Shown piece after piece: positions 52,946 to 63,512 of a stretch of DNA of 64,000 nt; position 1 is the stretch's first letter, and each line of letters opens with the position of its first letter. A program made the translations under genes and the position numbers. The stretch spans positions 310,001-374,000 of the forward strand of contig NZ_CP033878.1 in the NCBI RefSeq assembly GCF_009690625.1, written 5' to 3'. The notes beneath the pieces were generated by a model. The model did not search any database, had not been told where the DNA came from, and saw only the letters and a list, made by a program, of their open reading frames with translations. Origin of the DNA: Halorhabdus sp. CBA1104. GTDB lineage: Archaea > Halobacteriota > Halobacteria > Halobacteriales > Haloarculaceae.

Positions 52946-54298
52946 TCAGAGGGCTGCTGGATCTGCCTTCGTGATCTCCCGGAGGACGACCGTCGCATAG
53001 GAACCTTTCGGGAGCGCAAACGAGAGCGTCAGCGGATCGCGCTCGACAGCCAGAGCCGTCCGCAGCAACATCGCCCGTCGCGTCCCCTCCGAGTGGAACT
53101 CTCCCGGAAGGTCGAAGTCCGCCGGACTGATTCCCAACTCGTCGAAGACAGCCCGCTCGATCTCACCAGGCTCACCGTCCGCAAGCTCACTTTCCGACCC
53201 GAGCAGCGGTGCAGTCACGAACGCTCGGCCGCGCTCACAGTGTCGGCGAACTGTCCCGACATTATCTTCGGTCACACGCTGGATCCGATCGGTGTCCGGC
53301 AGTTCGAGTCCGTCAGGAGCGTCGCTGTCGGCGAAACAAACCACGTCGCCGGCCACCGGCTCGTCGAAGGGCAGGCCACGTTCCAGCCGTGCCGAGAGGA
53401 TACGATTGAACGCATAGGACTGGGCGGCGTTGACGAACAGCTGCTGGAGATTCGTCGGGACGGCCTCCAAGGCGTCCCGGAAGTCGTCTGGCTCGTTGGC
53501 CCCGTTCTCGGCCAGACGATGGCACATCGACCGTTCGTAGCCCAGCCGGTTTGGCAACCGGTCGAGTGCGCCCGCCCAGTCCTCTGTTTCCGTAACGTAT
53601 GCCCGCGCCTCACGGGTTTCCTCGCGCTCACGCTCGTGTGGATTTCCGACGTAGGCGAGAACCGCAGCTTTCCAGTCGCCCCGGGCGATGGCGAGGCCGA
53701 CCTCGTGGGTGACCGGCCGCTCGCTGCCGAACCGTTGCTGGCCGAAGAAGTTGGGCACGCCGACGGTCGTCGCGTCGCCCTCGCCGTCGAATCCACTGCC
53801 GGCGAACGTGGCGAGTTCGTCGACGACGGCTTCAATCCGGTCTGGACTGTCCGGTTCGCTGACGACGATTTCGAACGCGTTGCCGGCCAGATCGCCAAAG
53901 AGGATCGGTCTGCCGCTTCGACCCAAGACTTCGATCTCGACTTCCGAGAGGTCGATCCCATCGAGAGCCCCAGGATCGACTTTCGTGGCGGAGAACAGCT
54001 GGGTCGTCCGGGCGTGTTTGTCTTTCGTCCCGGCCCAGGAGACACGTTCGCGGCTAATCGACAGCTGATCGGAGAGGACGTTTGCGAAGTCGTTCGTGTC
54101 CCACCCCGAGAGGGTCGCCCGAAAGACGACATGGGGATATGCCCCGCGCTCGGCATCGATCGACTCGACGTCGAAAGCCTCGATCTCGCGGACAGCGAAG
54201 GCTGCGGGCTCACGGCGGAGGTGCCCGCCGACGCCGTCGCTATCGCTGACGTAGTATGCCATCCCGACCGCTTGCTCGAGTGGGTGTGCCTGGCGCAT
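52946..54298 (-). CDS. truD: tRNA pseudouridine(13) synthase TruD
   Basis: A 450-aa enzyme that isomerises U13 of tRNAs. The catalytic Asp lies in [18 protein letters not shown] (motif GTKD). NFFGQQRFG and [16 protein letters not shown] are the other TruD signatures, with the family-specific insertion domain in between (about residues 190-290). Length is standard for archaeal TruD. Start ATG 54298; the in-frame ATG at 54370 adds 24 unconserved residues. Confidence 0.95.
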   Translation of the reverse strand: MRQAHPLEQAVGMAYYVSDSDGVGGHLRREPAAFAVREIEAFDVESIDAERGAYPHVVFRATLSGWDTNDFANVLSDQLSISRERVSWAGTKDKHARTTQLFSATKVDPGALDGIDLSEVEIEVLGRSGRPILFGDLAGNAFEIVVSEPDSPDRIEAVVDELATFAGSGFDGEGDATTVGVPNFFGQQRFGSERPVTHEVGLAIARGDWKAAVLAYVGNPHEREREETREARAYVTETEDWAGALDRLPNRLGYERSMCHRLAENGANEPDDFRDALEAVPTNLQQLFVNAAQSYAFNRILSARLERGLPFDEPVAGDVVCFADSDAPDGLELPDTDRIQRVTEDNVGTVRRHCERGRAFVTAPLLGSESELADGEPGEIERAVFDELGISPADFDLPGEFHSEGTRRAMLLRTALAVERDPLTLSFALPKGSYATVVLREITKADPAAL

Positions 54299-54392
54299 GT
54301 GGGGGTTCGGTTTGGCTACACTGTCGGCCGAAAAGAGCGTGCTGGTCTCTGGGGCCGAAACGACGGACAAATCGAAAACAGACCGCGCGCGT

Positions 54393-55097
54393 CTACAGCG
54401 CGTCCGCGAGCTCGTCGAACTCGTCGATCTCGACGCCCTCGTCGGTGATCTCGGCGATCACGAGCCCGTTCCCGGAGCCGGTGTCGCGCTCGCTTGCGGC
54501 CTGGACCGCTTTCGTCGCGAGTTCGCGGGCCGCCGCCGTCGAGAGGTCAGGTTCGTATTCGCCTTCGAGGGTCCCGTAGGCGAGTTGCATTCCGCTGCCG
54601 GTCACAGCGTAGTCGTCTTCCATGACGCCGCCGGCGGGGTCGATCGTGTAGACGTGACTGCCCTCGTCGTCGACGCCACCCAGGATCGGGTGGATCGCAA
54701 AGAAGGGGCCGCCACGGGCGAAGTTGCCCGCAAGCGTCGCCAGAGCGTTGATGCTCATCGGCTCGCCGCGCCGGGTCCCATAGAGGCTGGCCTCGGAACG
54801 TAGCGTGCGGATGAACGACTGGGCGCCACCGACCGAACCGACCAGCGTCATGGCCGCAGTCGGGTGGATCTGGTCGACTTTCACGACGTTCTTGTTCGAG
54901 ACGAACCGGCCGCCAAGGCTGGCTCGGCGGTCGGTCGCGATGACGACGCCGTCCTCGGTCGCGAGGCCAACCGTCGTCGTGCCGGTCTTCGTTACGTTTT
55001 CCTTGTCACCGTTCTCGGTCGCGATCGAGCCGAGTTCCGGACTGTACGGGTCGATTGCGTCGTCGCCAGTCGGGTCGAGATTCATGTCGGGGTTCAT
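54393..55097 (-). CDS. psmB: Proteasome subunit beta
   Basis: A 234-aa Ntn hydrolase. A 39-aa propeptide is expected to be autocleaved before Thr40 in [16 protein letters not shown]; that Thr is the catalytic nucleophile, with Lys in the [10 protein letters not shown]...K region. The beta subunit forms the inner rings of the 20S proteasome. Its ATG overlaps the psmA stop (4 nt), so alpha and beta are made coordinately. Confidence 0.97.
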   Translation of the reverse strand: MNPDMNLDPTGDDAIDPYSPELGSIATENGDKENVTKTGTTTVGLATEDGVVIATDRRASLGGRFVSNKNVVKVDQIHPTAAMTLVGSVGGAQSFIRTLRSEASLYGTRRGEPMSINALATLAGNFARGGPFFAIHPILGGVDDEGSHVYTIDPAGGVMEDDYAVTGSGMQLAYGTLEGEYEPDLSTAAARELATKAVQAASERDTGSGNGLVIAEITDEGVEIDEFDELADAL

Positions 55098-55831
55098 TCG
55101 TCGTCACCACCAAGTAGGTCGCGTTCTTCGAGATGCTCTTCGAGTACGTCCTGGCCGACCGTGAGGACGCCCTCCTCGTCGACCGTCTGGAGGTCGACGC
55201 CGTCGGGGTCGAGGCCGTCGTCTGCAGGCTCGGCCAGCCCTTCCAAGGCGAGGCCGACGCCCTGCTCGAGGGTCAGTCCGTCCTCGTAGTTCTCTTCGAA
55301 GTACTCCTGGATATCCTCGCGGCCGCCACCGACCGCCAGAGCTGACCACTCGTATGGGGTCCCGGAGGGATCGGTCTCGAACAGGCGTGGCTCGCCGTTC
55401 TCCATCCCGCCGACGATCAGTGAGACACCGAACGGTCGCGCGCCGCCAGTCTGGGTAAACTCTTGGATGGTGTCCGTGATCGCCTTCGTCAGGGGCTCGA
55501 CGCCCATCGGCTCGTCGTAGCGCAGCCGGTTGACCTGTGCGCGCCGACGGGCAAAGTCGATGAGTTTGCGCGCGTCAGCGACGTGGCCTGCCGAGGCGAT
55601 GGCGATGTGATCGTCGATCTTGTGGGTCTTCTCGATACTGTCGCGTTCGATCAGGTCCGACCGAGCCTGGCGGTCGGCCGCCAGGACGACGCCCTCTTCG
55701 GTCCGGATGCCGACGCTCGCGCTGCCGCGTTTGACGGCCTCGCGTGCGTACTCTACCTGGTAGAGCCGGCCGTCCGGCGAGAAAATCGTGATCCCGCGAT
55801 CGTAGGCCTGTTGTTGCTGGTTTCCTTGCAT
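55094..55831 (-). CDS. psmA: Proteasome subunit alpha
   Basis: A 245-aa subunit. The N-terminal YDRGITIFSPDGRLYQVEYA is the alpha-subunit signature that forms the gate and binds the PAN ATPase. The Ntn fold follows without propeptide. The C-terminal tail is Asp/Glu-rich. Start ATG 55831 (MQGNQQQQAYDRG); the ATG at 55846 is also possible. First gene of the psmA-psmB operon. Confidence 0.97.
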   Translation of the reverse strand: MQGNQQQQAYDRGITIFSPDGRLYQVEYAREAVKRGSASVGIRTEEGVVLAADRQARSDLIERDSIEKTHKIDDHIAIASAGHVADARKLIDFARRRAQVNRLRYDEPMGVEPLTKAITDTIQEFTQTGGARPFGVSLIVGGMENGEPRLFETDPSGTPYEWSALAVGGGREDIQEYFEENYEDGLTLEQGVGLALEGLAEPADDGLDPDGVDLQTVDEEGVLTVGQDVLEEHLEERDLLGGDDE

Positions 55832-55925
55832 AGGTCGTGTGTTCACTCCGAGTTAGGGCACGTGACACATAAAGGCTTCAGTAAGAGGTAAATAGGAGGA
55901 TTGAAAGCGGTCGAGTCGTCGCCGA

Positions 55926-56264
55926 TCAGTACAGCGAGAGGTCGCCGGTAACACGGTCGACGATATCCTCGCGTGCCGGGCCGACGGCCAGTGCCGAGAC
56001 GGTGCCCGGTTCGAGTTCGGTGTGGCCGGCGTCCCGGACGATGGCGTGAGCGATCCCTTCGCGCTCTGCGACATCGGCGAGTTCGAACAACTGTGACTCG
56101 CCGTCTGCTTGCAGGACGATTTTCTTTTGGCCCTCGCCTTTCCACTCGGTTTTCGTCCGCCGGTCGGCATCCTCGTAGGCCGAAAGCGAGGCGTGAGCGA
56201 CCTGGGCGGCGAGTTTTCCCTCGCCCATGTTCAGGTCGGCGCGGGCGACGATCGCCTGTTTCAT
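55926..56264 (-). CDS. pth2: Peptidyl-tRNA hydrolase Pth2
   Basis: A 112-aa archaeal/eukaryotic-type enzyme releasing tRNA from peptidyl-tRNA. [53 protein letters not shown] and [20 protein letters not shown] cover the whole family fold. It is divergent from dcd with a 116-bp gap. Confidence 0.96.
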   Translation of the reverse strand: MKQAIVARADLNMGEGKLAAQVAHASLSAYEDADRRTKTEWKGEGQKKIVLQADGESQLFELADVAEREGIAHAIVRDAGHTELEPGTVSALAVGPAREDIVDRVTGDLSLY

Positions 56265-56380
56265 ACTCGCGATCAGTTCTGGGTGGACAAAGGGGCGACG
56301 ATTGTACGTGGGGTCGACGATCAGCGCGCCCGTTTTTCCGAACCCGACGCTTCATTAGGACGGCCATTCGAGAGGTGGGT

Positions 56381-56968
56381 ATGATACTCTCAGATACGGA
56401 CATTCTGCGGCGACTCGAGGAGGGTGACCTCCGTATCGAACCACTCGACGATCTTGATTTACAGGTCCAGCCCGCAAGCGTCGACCTTCGGCTCGGTCGT
56501 GAGTTCCTAGAGTTCCAGCACGCGAACATTCCGTGCATCCACCCCAACAGCGAGCAGGAAGTCGACGAGTACGTCGAAGAGACCGTCGTCGAGGAGGGTG
56601 GGGAGTTCATTCTCCATCCCGGCGATTTCGTGTTGGGTACGACCAAAGAACGCGTCGCGATCCCCGACGACTTGATCGCTCACGTCGAGGGCCGCTCCTC
56701 GCTGGGTCGGCTCGCGGTCGTGGTCCACGCCACAGCGGGACTGTGCGATCCCGGGTACGAGGGCCAGATCACCCTCGAACTGTCGAATCTCGGGACCGCT
56801 CCCGTCGCGCTCAATCCGGGCATGCGCATCTCGCAGTTGACGTTCACCGAACTGTCCAGCCCTGCAGAGCGCCCGTACGGCGAGGAACGCGGCTCGAAGT
56901 ACCAGGGCCAGGAGGGGCCACAGGCATCGCGGATCCAGGGCGACCGGGAGTTCGGTGGTGACCAATGA
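56381..56968 (+). CDS. dcd: dCTP deaminase
   Basis: A 195-aa trimeric deaminase of the dUTPase superfamily. It has [53 protein letters not shown], and the catalytic Glu in [11 protein letters not shown]. Archaeal members may also hydrolyse dUTP. It supplies dUMP for thymidylate synthesis. Its stop overlaps the start of the HTH-ThiN gene (ATGA), so the two are translationally coupled. Confidence 0.95.
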   Translation: MILSDTDILRRLEEGDLRIEPLDDLDLQVQPASVDLRLGREFLEFQHANIPCIHPNSEQEVDEYVEETVVEEGGEFILHPGDFVLGTTKERVAIPDDLIAHVEGRSSLGRLAVVVHATAGLCDPGYEGQITLELSNLGTAPVALNPGMRISQLTFTELSSPAERPYGEERGSKYQGQEGPQASRIQGDREFGGDQ

Positions 56969-57858
56969 AATTCGTCGAGGAGATCGTCGTCGAGGAGTTC
57001 CTGCCGACGTTCCGATCGTTGCTTGCCGAGCGCCTTCGCGATCGGGGCCTGACCCAGCGAGAGGTCGCCGATCTGCTGGGGATCAGCCAGAGTGCGGTCT
57101 CGAAGTACGCCCACGGCGAGGTCGAACGCAACGAGCGGCTGCTTTCCGACCAGCGCCTCGAAGAACTGGTCGAGCGCCTGGCAGACGGCCTGGCCGACGG
57201 AGAGATCAGCACCGTCCAGGCCCTGGCCGAAGCGGAGGTGTTCGTCCGCCAACTGGAGGAGGGTGATCTGCTCGCCCAACTCCACGAGGAGGCGTTCCCG
57301 CAACTCTCCGAACACGGCGGGACGATCGCGATCCACGATCCGGAGAGTCGCGTCCGCCAATCTGAGCGTGCGCGCTCGTCGGTCCGCCGGGGTCTAGGGA
57401 TTCTCGAAAACACGAGCGGGTTCGCCCGACTGATCCCGGCCGTCGGGTCGAACCTCGTGGAGTGTCTCCCGGGTGGGGACGGCATCGACGACGTCGTGGC
57501 CGTCCCCGGACGGATCCTCGACGTGAAGGGGCGAGCGTCGGTCCCGGGGGATCCGGAGTTTGGGGTCAGCGAACACGTCGCCAGCGTCCTGCTTGCGGCC
57601 CGCGAGTACGGCAACGACGCCCGAGCGACGCTGAACGTCGCCTACGAGGCCGAGTTGATCGACGCCCTGCAAGCCCAGGGATACGTCGCGGCCGAGTTCG
57701 ACGCAGACGCGGACCTCGACACTACTTTCCCGGACGTCGATGGCATCGCCGACGCAGATGTCCTCTACCAGACTGGCGGGTTCGGCGTCGAACCGATCGC
57801 CTATTTGCTCGGATCGGACGCACCCACGGTCGCCGAACTGGCGCGTGACCTGGTTTAG
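56965..57858 (+). CDS. thiR: HTH-ThiN protein (probable thiamine regulator ThiR)
   Basis: A 297-aa protein. The HTH ([29 protein letters not shown]; about residues 26-55) is fused to a ThiN-type domain (about 150-297: [54 protein letters not shown]). Archaeal ThiR has this architecture, binds thiamine phosphate with a ThiN-like domain and represses thiamine genes. thi4, with a strong operator-like palindrome, lies 3.7 kb away. The symbol is inferred from architecture and context; a catalytic ThiN is not excluded. Confidence 0.8.
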   Translation: MKFVEEIVVEEFLPTFRSLLAERLRDRGLTQREVADLLGISQSAVSKYAHGEVERNERLLSDQRLEELVERLADGLADGEISTVQALAEAEVFVRQLEEGDLLAQLHEEAFPQLSEHGGTIAIHDPESRVRQSERARSSVRRGLGILENTSGFARLIPAVGSNLVECLPGGDGIDDVVAVPGRILDVKGRASVPGDPEFGVSEHVASVLLAAREYGNDARATLNVAYEAELIDALQAQGYVAAEFDADADLDTTFPDVDGIADADVLYQTGGFGVEPIAYLLGSDAPTVAELARDLV

Positions 57859-57860
57859 GT

Positions 57861-58529
57861 ATGCCGACCGACCGGCGGGCGATCCGGCAGTTCTACGATC
57901 GGATCGCGGGACCGTACGACCGACTGGCAAGCGGACCGGTCGTCCGCCGCTGGCGGCTCGATGTGATCGACGCGCTCGCGTTGCAACCAGGTGACGTCGT
58001 CGTCGAGATGGGCTGTGGCACCGGGGCAAACCTGTCAGCACTTCGCCAGCGAGTCGGCGAGGGCGGGCGCGTCCTCGGCATCGACCTGACGCCAGGGATG
58101 CTCGAACGGGCTCGCAGGCGCGTCGACCGAGCGGGGTGGGAGAACGTCACTCTCCTGACCGGGGACGCCCGGGACCCGCCGATCGAGGGTGGTGTCGACG
58201 CCGTGCTCGGGACGTTCGTCGTCGGACTGTTCGACGATCCGGTCGCCGTCGTCGAGGCCTGGTTTGCCCTGCTTGCGGGCGGGGGTCGGCTCGGATTGCT
58301 CGACGGGACGCTCAGCGACCGGCTGGCCGGGCGGCCGTTGAACCTGGGTTTCAGGGCGTTCACTCGATTGTCCGCCCCCTCGAGTCGCGGCGACCGCGTG
58401 TCACCGGCCGTAACCCTGGCCCGCAGGGTCCGAGACGCTCACGATCGAGTCCTCGAACGGTCGCATGACGGCGAATCCAGCCGACGCGCGCTCGGCTTGG
58501 TCCGCCAGTCGAGTGGACGGATCGAGTGA
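57861..58529 (+). CDS. UbiE-like SAM-dependent methyltransferase
   Basis: A 222-aa class I methyltransferase starting 2 nt after the HTH-ThiN stop. Motif I is DVVVEMGCGTGANLSALRQR (about residues 46-65), the post-I acidic residue is in VLGIDLTPGMLERA, motif II in VDAVLGTFVVGLF, and motif III in LAGGGRLGLLDGTL. N-terminal FYDRIAGPYDRLA is typical of UbiE-like enzymes. Substrate unknown. It seems to be the third gene of a dcd-thiR-methyltransferase operon. The 259 bp after it show no gene. Confidence 0.87.
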   Translation: MPTDRRAIRQFYDRIAGPYDRLASGPVVRRWRLDVIDALALQPGDVVVEMGCGTGANLSALRQRVGEGGRVLGIDLTPGMLERARRRVDRAGWENVTLLTGDARDPPIEGGVDAVLGTFVVGLFDDPVAVVEAWFALLAGGGRLGLLDGTLSDRLAGRPLNLGFRAFTRLSAPSSRGDRVSPAVTLARRVRDAHDRVLERSHDGESSRRALGLVRQSSGRIE

Positions 58530-58788
58530 GACTGCACCTGTGCGGAGACGAAACTGTTCGCCGTGCTATCCCGCTCGTTGCCAACATTTGAATGCTTCAT
58601 CTCTCGGCCGTCCAATCTACCTGCGGATGGCGTCTCAGATCGTCCGTCTGTGCCTTGACAGTCTCTCGGTCGCTGCCGCTGGCCGTACGGGGTTGCTCGG
58701 GACCGAAACTGACAGTTCGACGGTCACACCAGCACCGTACCGGCGAGGCGGTCGCCGTCGACGTCGGTCAGTAGCACCGCCAACGTTC

Positions 58789-59547
58789 TCACTCGTAGTG
58801 GGCGTGTTCCGGGCAAAATTCTGGCTCACGAAGTTGTGCCTCGACGACACCTGGCTGGCGATGTGGGTTCGACAGCCGACAGCGATCGTCGTCACAGAAC
58901 CCCTCGCCGGTTTCGAGATAGTCGACGGCCTGGAGGACGTACCCCTTCAGTGCGTCGGTCGTCCGGGGATCGTCTGCCACCAGAAAGTCCCCGTCGACCT
59001 CGTTTTCGAGGACTTCTCGCGGCGGGGCATCTCCGGACAGTAGGGCGTGTTTCTGCTTTTCTTTGTAGTATTGTTCGGGCTTTGCGGGGGCCTCGTAGAG
59101 ACCGGGTACGGAGAGCAGCGTGGGCTGGCCGAGGACGTTCACGCGCTTGTGCCAGCGCCCGTCGTGATCGCCCCACGTGCCGAGGACGCGATCGACCAAC
59201 GGGACGTGGAGATGGTCGAGGCTGCGCTCCTCGGCGGGGAGCCGGCCCCACAGTGCCTGCTGAACAGCCAGACCGTCGTAGAGGACGCCCCCAGCCCGCT
59301 CGGGGTGTTCGAGTGCGCGCTGCTCGTAGCGGACGATCCCGAGCATCGTGTTACCAGTCTCGGGATCGGACGGATCGAGCACCCTGGCCGCCGCGAACGC
59401 CTCCGGGAGGGTGTCGTCGGCAAATCGCGAGAGGAGTCGGTCCCGGACGCTGACGCTGGCATCGATCCGTTCGGCCAGCCACTCGGCGATCGAGTCGGCG
59501 TCAGCGACGGTCGTCGGAGCGCGGTATAAGGTGACCTCTTCGACCAT
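58789..59547 (-). CDS. Archaemetzincin-like conserved protein (DUF6775-like), probable thiamine-regulon member
   Basis: A 252-aa haloarchaeal protein. EEVTLYRAPTTVADADSIAE starts the protein. The centre has NTMLGIVRYEQRALEHPERA and GTWGDHDGRWHKRVNVLGQP. The C-terminus has FCDDDRCRLSNPHRQPGVVE and EFCPEHAHY, two Cys pairs reminiscent of the C-terminal zinc knuckle of archaemetzincins. The protease HExxH motif is absent, so proteolysis is doubtful. Its promoter block is nearly identical to that of thi4, pointing to control by thiamine. Start ATG 59547 is fixed by that spacing. Confidence 0.78.
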   Translation of the reverse strand: MVEEVTLYRAPTTVADADSIAEWLAERIDASVSVRDRLLSRFADDTLPEAFAAARVLDPSDPETGNTMLGIVRYEQRALEHPERAGGVLYDGLAVQQALWGRLPAEERSLDHLHVPLVDRVLGTWGDHDGRWHKRVNVLGQPTLLSVPGLYEAPAKPEQYYKEKQKHALLSGDAPPREVLENEVDGDFLVADDPRTTDALKGYVLQAVDYLETGEGFCDDDRCRLSNPHRQPGVVEAQLREPEFCPEHAHYE

Positions 59548-59553
59548 ATTTTT

Positions 59554-59578
59554 GGTGGTACCACTGGGTAAAACGAGT
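59554..59578 (-). promoter_or_regulatory. thi-type promoter/operator of the archaemetzincin-like gene
   Basis: On the minus strand ACTCGTTTTACCCAGTGG continues with TACCACC. The block matches that of thi4 (61589-61613) at 23 of 25 positions. TTTTACC (59573-59567) is a TATA-like box 26 nt before the ATG, indicating a leaderless transcript. GTGGTACCAC sits between TATA and start and would block transcription when bound. Confidence 0.7.
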
Positions 59579-59691
59579 TGCGGACCGGCCATCGTTTCTC
59601 TCAGGGGCGCGTGACGTGATCGATTCGATCCGACGGTCCGTCGTGGCGGGGTGGTTGCGTCGTTTCGGTCCGGAACCGACGACTGCTCCTG

Positions 59692-60576
59692 TCAGACGAA
59701 CGCCGGACCGATGGGCTCTGCGTCTTCGGCCTCACGCCAGGAGTGGGCGGGTTCCCAGCCCAGATCCGTCCGGGCCTTCGCGGTCGAGAACGCGGATTCC
59801 TCGCCCTCCAGCGCACAGCGGTCCGGCAGGTCCCCGAACACCGTCTCGATGGTTTCTGCGGTCGGCCGGCCGAGGTAGTTCTCCGCCGCGACGGCGAGAT
59901 ACGCCTCGTGACCGTCGATGTCGGCCCCGAGCGCCGCTTCGACGAGTGAGACCACGTCGCGGACATCGATGTACGACCAGAAGTTGCCAGATCGGTCTGC
60001 CGTCTCTGGGCCGAACCCGTCACGGACTGCCGTCAGGTCGTAGTCGCCGGGGTAGTTCACCCACGACGGCCGCAGCGAGGCGACCGAGATACCGTACTTC
60101 CGGACGGCCATGCGAGCGAGGTGTTCGCTCACGAACTTCGAGATGCCATACGGGTCTTCGGGGCGCTTTGGGTGCGCTTCGTCGATGGGCAGATAGTCCG
60201 GCAGGAACGGCGGGTCGGCGTAGGGCATCCCGTAAAGACTCTCGCTTGAGGTGTATACCACGTCGGCGTCGACGGTGCCGGCGGCCACGAACACGTTGTA
60301 AGCGGCCATCACGTTCACGCGGAACGTCTCCGATCCCGGCCGCTCGCCCATTCTGGGGATGCCCGCACAGTGGACCACTGCATCCGGTCGGGTCGTCTGG
60401 ATCAATTCGCGCGCCTGGCCGTGATCGGTCAGATCGGCCCCGAGAAAGCGCGCGTTGGTACGCTCGCCCGGTGGCCGACGCAGGTCCACGCCGACGACAG
60501 CGTGGCCGTCGGCCGCGAGACTGTCGAGGACCCAGCTTCCGATGCCACCCGTCGCGCCGGTGACGAGGACGTTCAT
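59692..60576 (-). CDS. NAD-dependent epimerase/dehydratase (extended SDR)
   Basis: A 294-aa extended short-chain dehydrogenase. The Rossmann motif is VLVTGATGGIGSWVLDSL, the catalytic Ser region VVYTSSESLYGMPY, and the Tyr-Lys pair DPYGISKFVSEHL. NAD rather than NADP is suggested by the acidic VVGVDLRR. The product is probably a sugar-nucleotide or small-molecule epimerase/dehydratase; the substrate is unknown. Two adjacent ATGs (60582, 60576). It lies between two genes with thi-type promoters but has no such block itself. Confidence 0.87.
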   Translation of the reverse strand: MNVLVTGATGGIGSWVLDSLAADGHAVVGVDLRRPPGERTNARFLGADLTDHGQARELIQTTRPDAVVHCAGIPRMGERPGSETFRVNVMAAYNVFVAAGTVDADVVYTSSESLYGMPYADPPFLPDYLPIDEAHPKRPEDPYGISKFVSEHLARMAVRKYGISVASLRPSWVNYPGDYDLTAVRDGFGPETADRSGNFWSYIDVRDVVSLVEAALGADIDGHEAYLAVAAENYLGRPTAETIETVFGDLPDRCALEGEESAFSTAKARTDLGWEPAHSWREAEDAEPIGPAFV

Positions 60577-60657
60577 GTCCATTGCTCGGCCGGGGCCGTG
60601 TTAACGTCGTTGCTCGCCGCGACTGCGGGCGGAGTCTACGGAGGGCACTTGATCGCG

Positions 60658-62347
<1,690 letters not shown>

Positions 62348-62800
62348 TAGTTGCGAGGATGCAACCGGTCCTAAAGAGCGCTCCGCTCCGCGGGCACTGT
62401 GTCGGTCTCCGTCCGTCAGCCACGAGCTACGAATGGCAGTGTCAACGGACCCGTCCCGCTCGTGAACGCTGTGCTCGGTGCCCCGTGGCTGTCACAATTG
62501 GGCTCGTGATAGTGTGATAGACCCGCTCCGATCGGAGTCGATCAACCGGTGGGTACACTGGCCGACGAGACGACCCGCTCGCGTTCGGTACTCGACGAAC
62601 CCTCGGTTTCGACGTAACTGCGGCCGATGATCTCTGTCGAGATCACGGCGACTGCCCGCCGAACTTCGACGATCCGTACTTGGCGAACTTCCCACGGACC
62701 CGGCACCGCCGCTGTCGTTTCGAGAACGATCCGCAGAGACGTTCACGCGAGTGGAGCGTCGGTCGTGGATTTTGGGCCAACCATTGCAGAACTGAGCGAC
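62348..62800. other. 453-bp gap without a supported gene
   Basis: Short open frames exist on both strands (for example minus 62492-62746) but show Arg/Ser-rich out-of-frame composition. No tRNA or strong palindrome noted. It holds the 3' side of cheC and the promoter region of the TRIC gene. A decayed gene cannot be excluded. Confidence 0.5.
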
Positions 62801-63451
62801 TCAGGCGTTGTCGGCGATGTCTGTGGAGGCGATCGTGTCTTCGCCGACGACGGTTTCGACGTCGATATCCTGGATCAGATCGACCAGTTCGACAAGTTTG
62901 GGGAAGGTGTAGATCGTCAGCCCGACGTCACCCTCGCTCGCGGTCAACTCTGAGTCGATGACGAACGCGATGTCCTCCTCGGGCCAGCCACCCATCTTGT
63001 CGACGATGCCGCTGGCCGGCCCATACGCGAACGATGGTGTCGACATTCCGATCGTCGTGTCTAGTACGTTTGCCCACCCGTCGATGTAGCCGGAGGTCAT
63101 GATGTTGCCGACCTCTTGAATCGCCGATCGTTCCATATCAGAAAAGCCCTCGCTGTCGTCACTGCCGATGTCGCCGACCAGCAGGCTCGCCAGTTCTTTG
63201 GCGTCGTCGGATTCGAGCATGAACAGGACGTAGCCGTGGGGCGGTTCGGTCAATTCGACGTAGATACCAACACGGTCGCCCTCGCCCATGTGGGTGCGGA
63301 CGTCCTCGATATCGAGGAAGTTGATCTTCGAGACGGCAATCTCCGTCTGCAGACCAGCCATTTGATCGAGGTGGGCCGAGACCTTTTCGGACCCCTCCCG
63401 TGCGATCTTGTTGAAAAGATCGAGTTTCCGGATGTCCACTTCCAGACTCAT
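62801..63451 (-). CDS. cheC: CheC-family chemotaxis phosphatase
   Basis: A 216-aa CheC-like protein. MERSAIQEVGNIMTSGYIDG carries the E-x2-N phosphatase signature (about residues 105-125). The flanking VGIYVELTEPPHGYVLFMLE and IAFVIDSELTASEGDVGLTI give the two-lobed fold. CheC dephosphorylates CheY-P and in archaea works with CheD. No other che genes are in the window except the distant transducer at 3-5.5 kb. Start ATG 63451. Confidence 0.88.
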   Translation of the reverse strand: MSLEVDIRKLDLFNKIAREGSEKVSAHLDQMAGLQTEIAVSKINFLDIEDVRTHMGEGDRVGIYVELTEPPHGYVLFMLESDDAKELASLLVGDIGSDDSEGFSDMERSAIQEVGNIMTSGYIDGWANVLDTTIGMSTPSFAYGPASGIVDKMGGWPEEDIAFVIDSELTASEGDVGLTIYTFPKLVELVDLIQDIDVETVVGEDTIASTDIADNA

Positions 63452-63512
63452 GGCCCTCTCTACCCGGCGCGGCTACGTAAGTACTCCGCCATTCCCGGCG
63501 GTCGCCCCAGCG

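Noticed and set aside
53093-54448. 451-codon plus-strand frame over truD
   Set aside because: Antisense to TruD, which has complete family motifs.
62492-62746. 84-codon minus-strand frame upstream of cheC
   Set aside because: Arg/Ser-rich, no homologous motif, no promoter or ribosome site; left as a gap.
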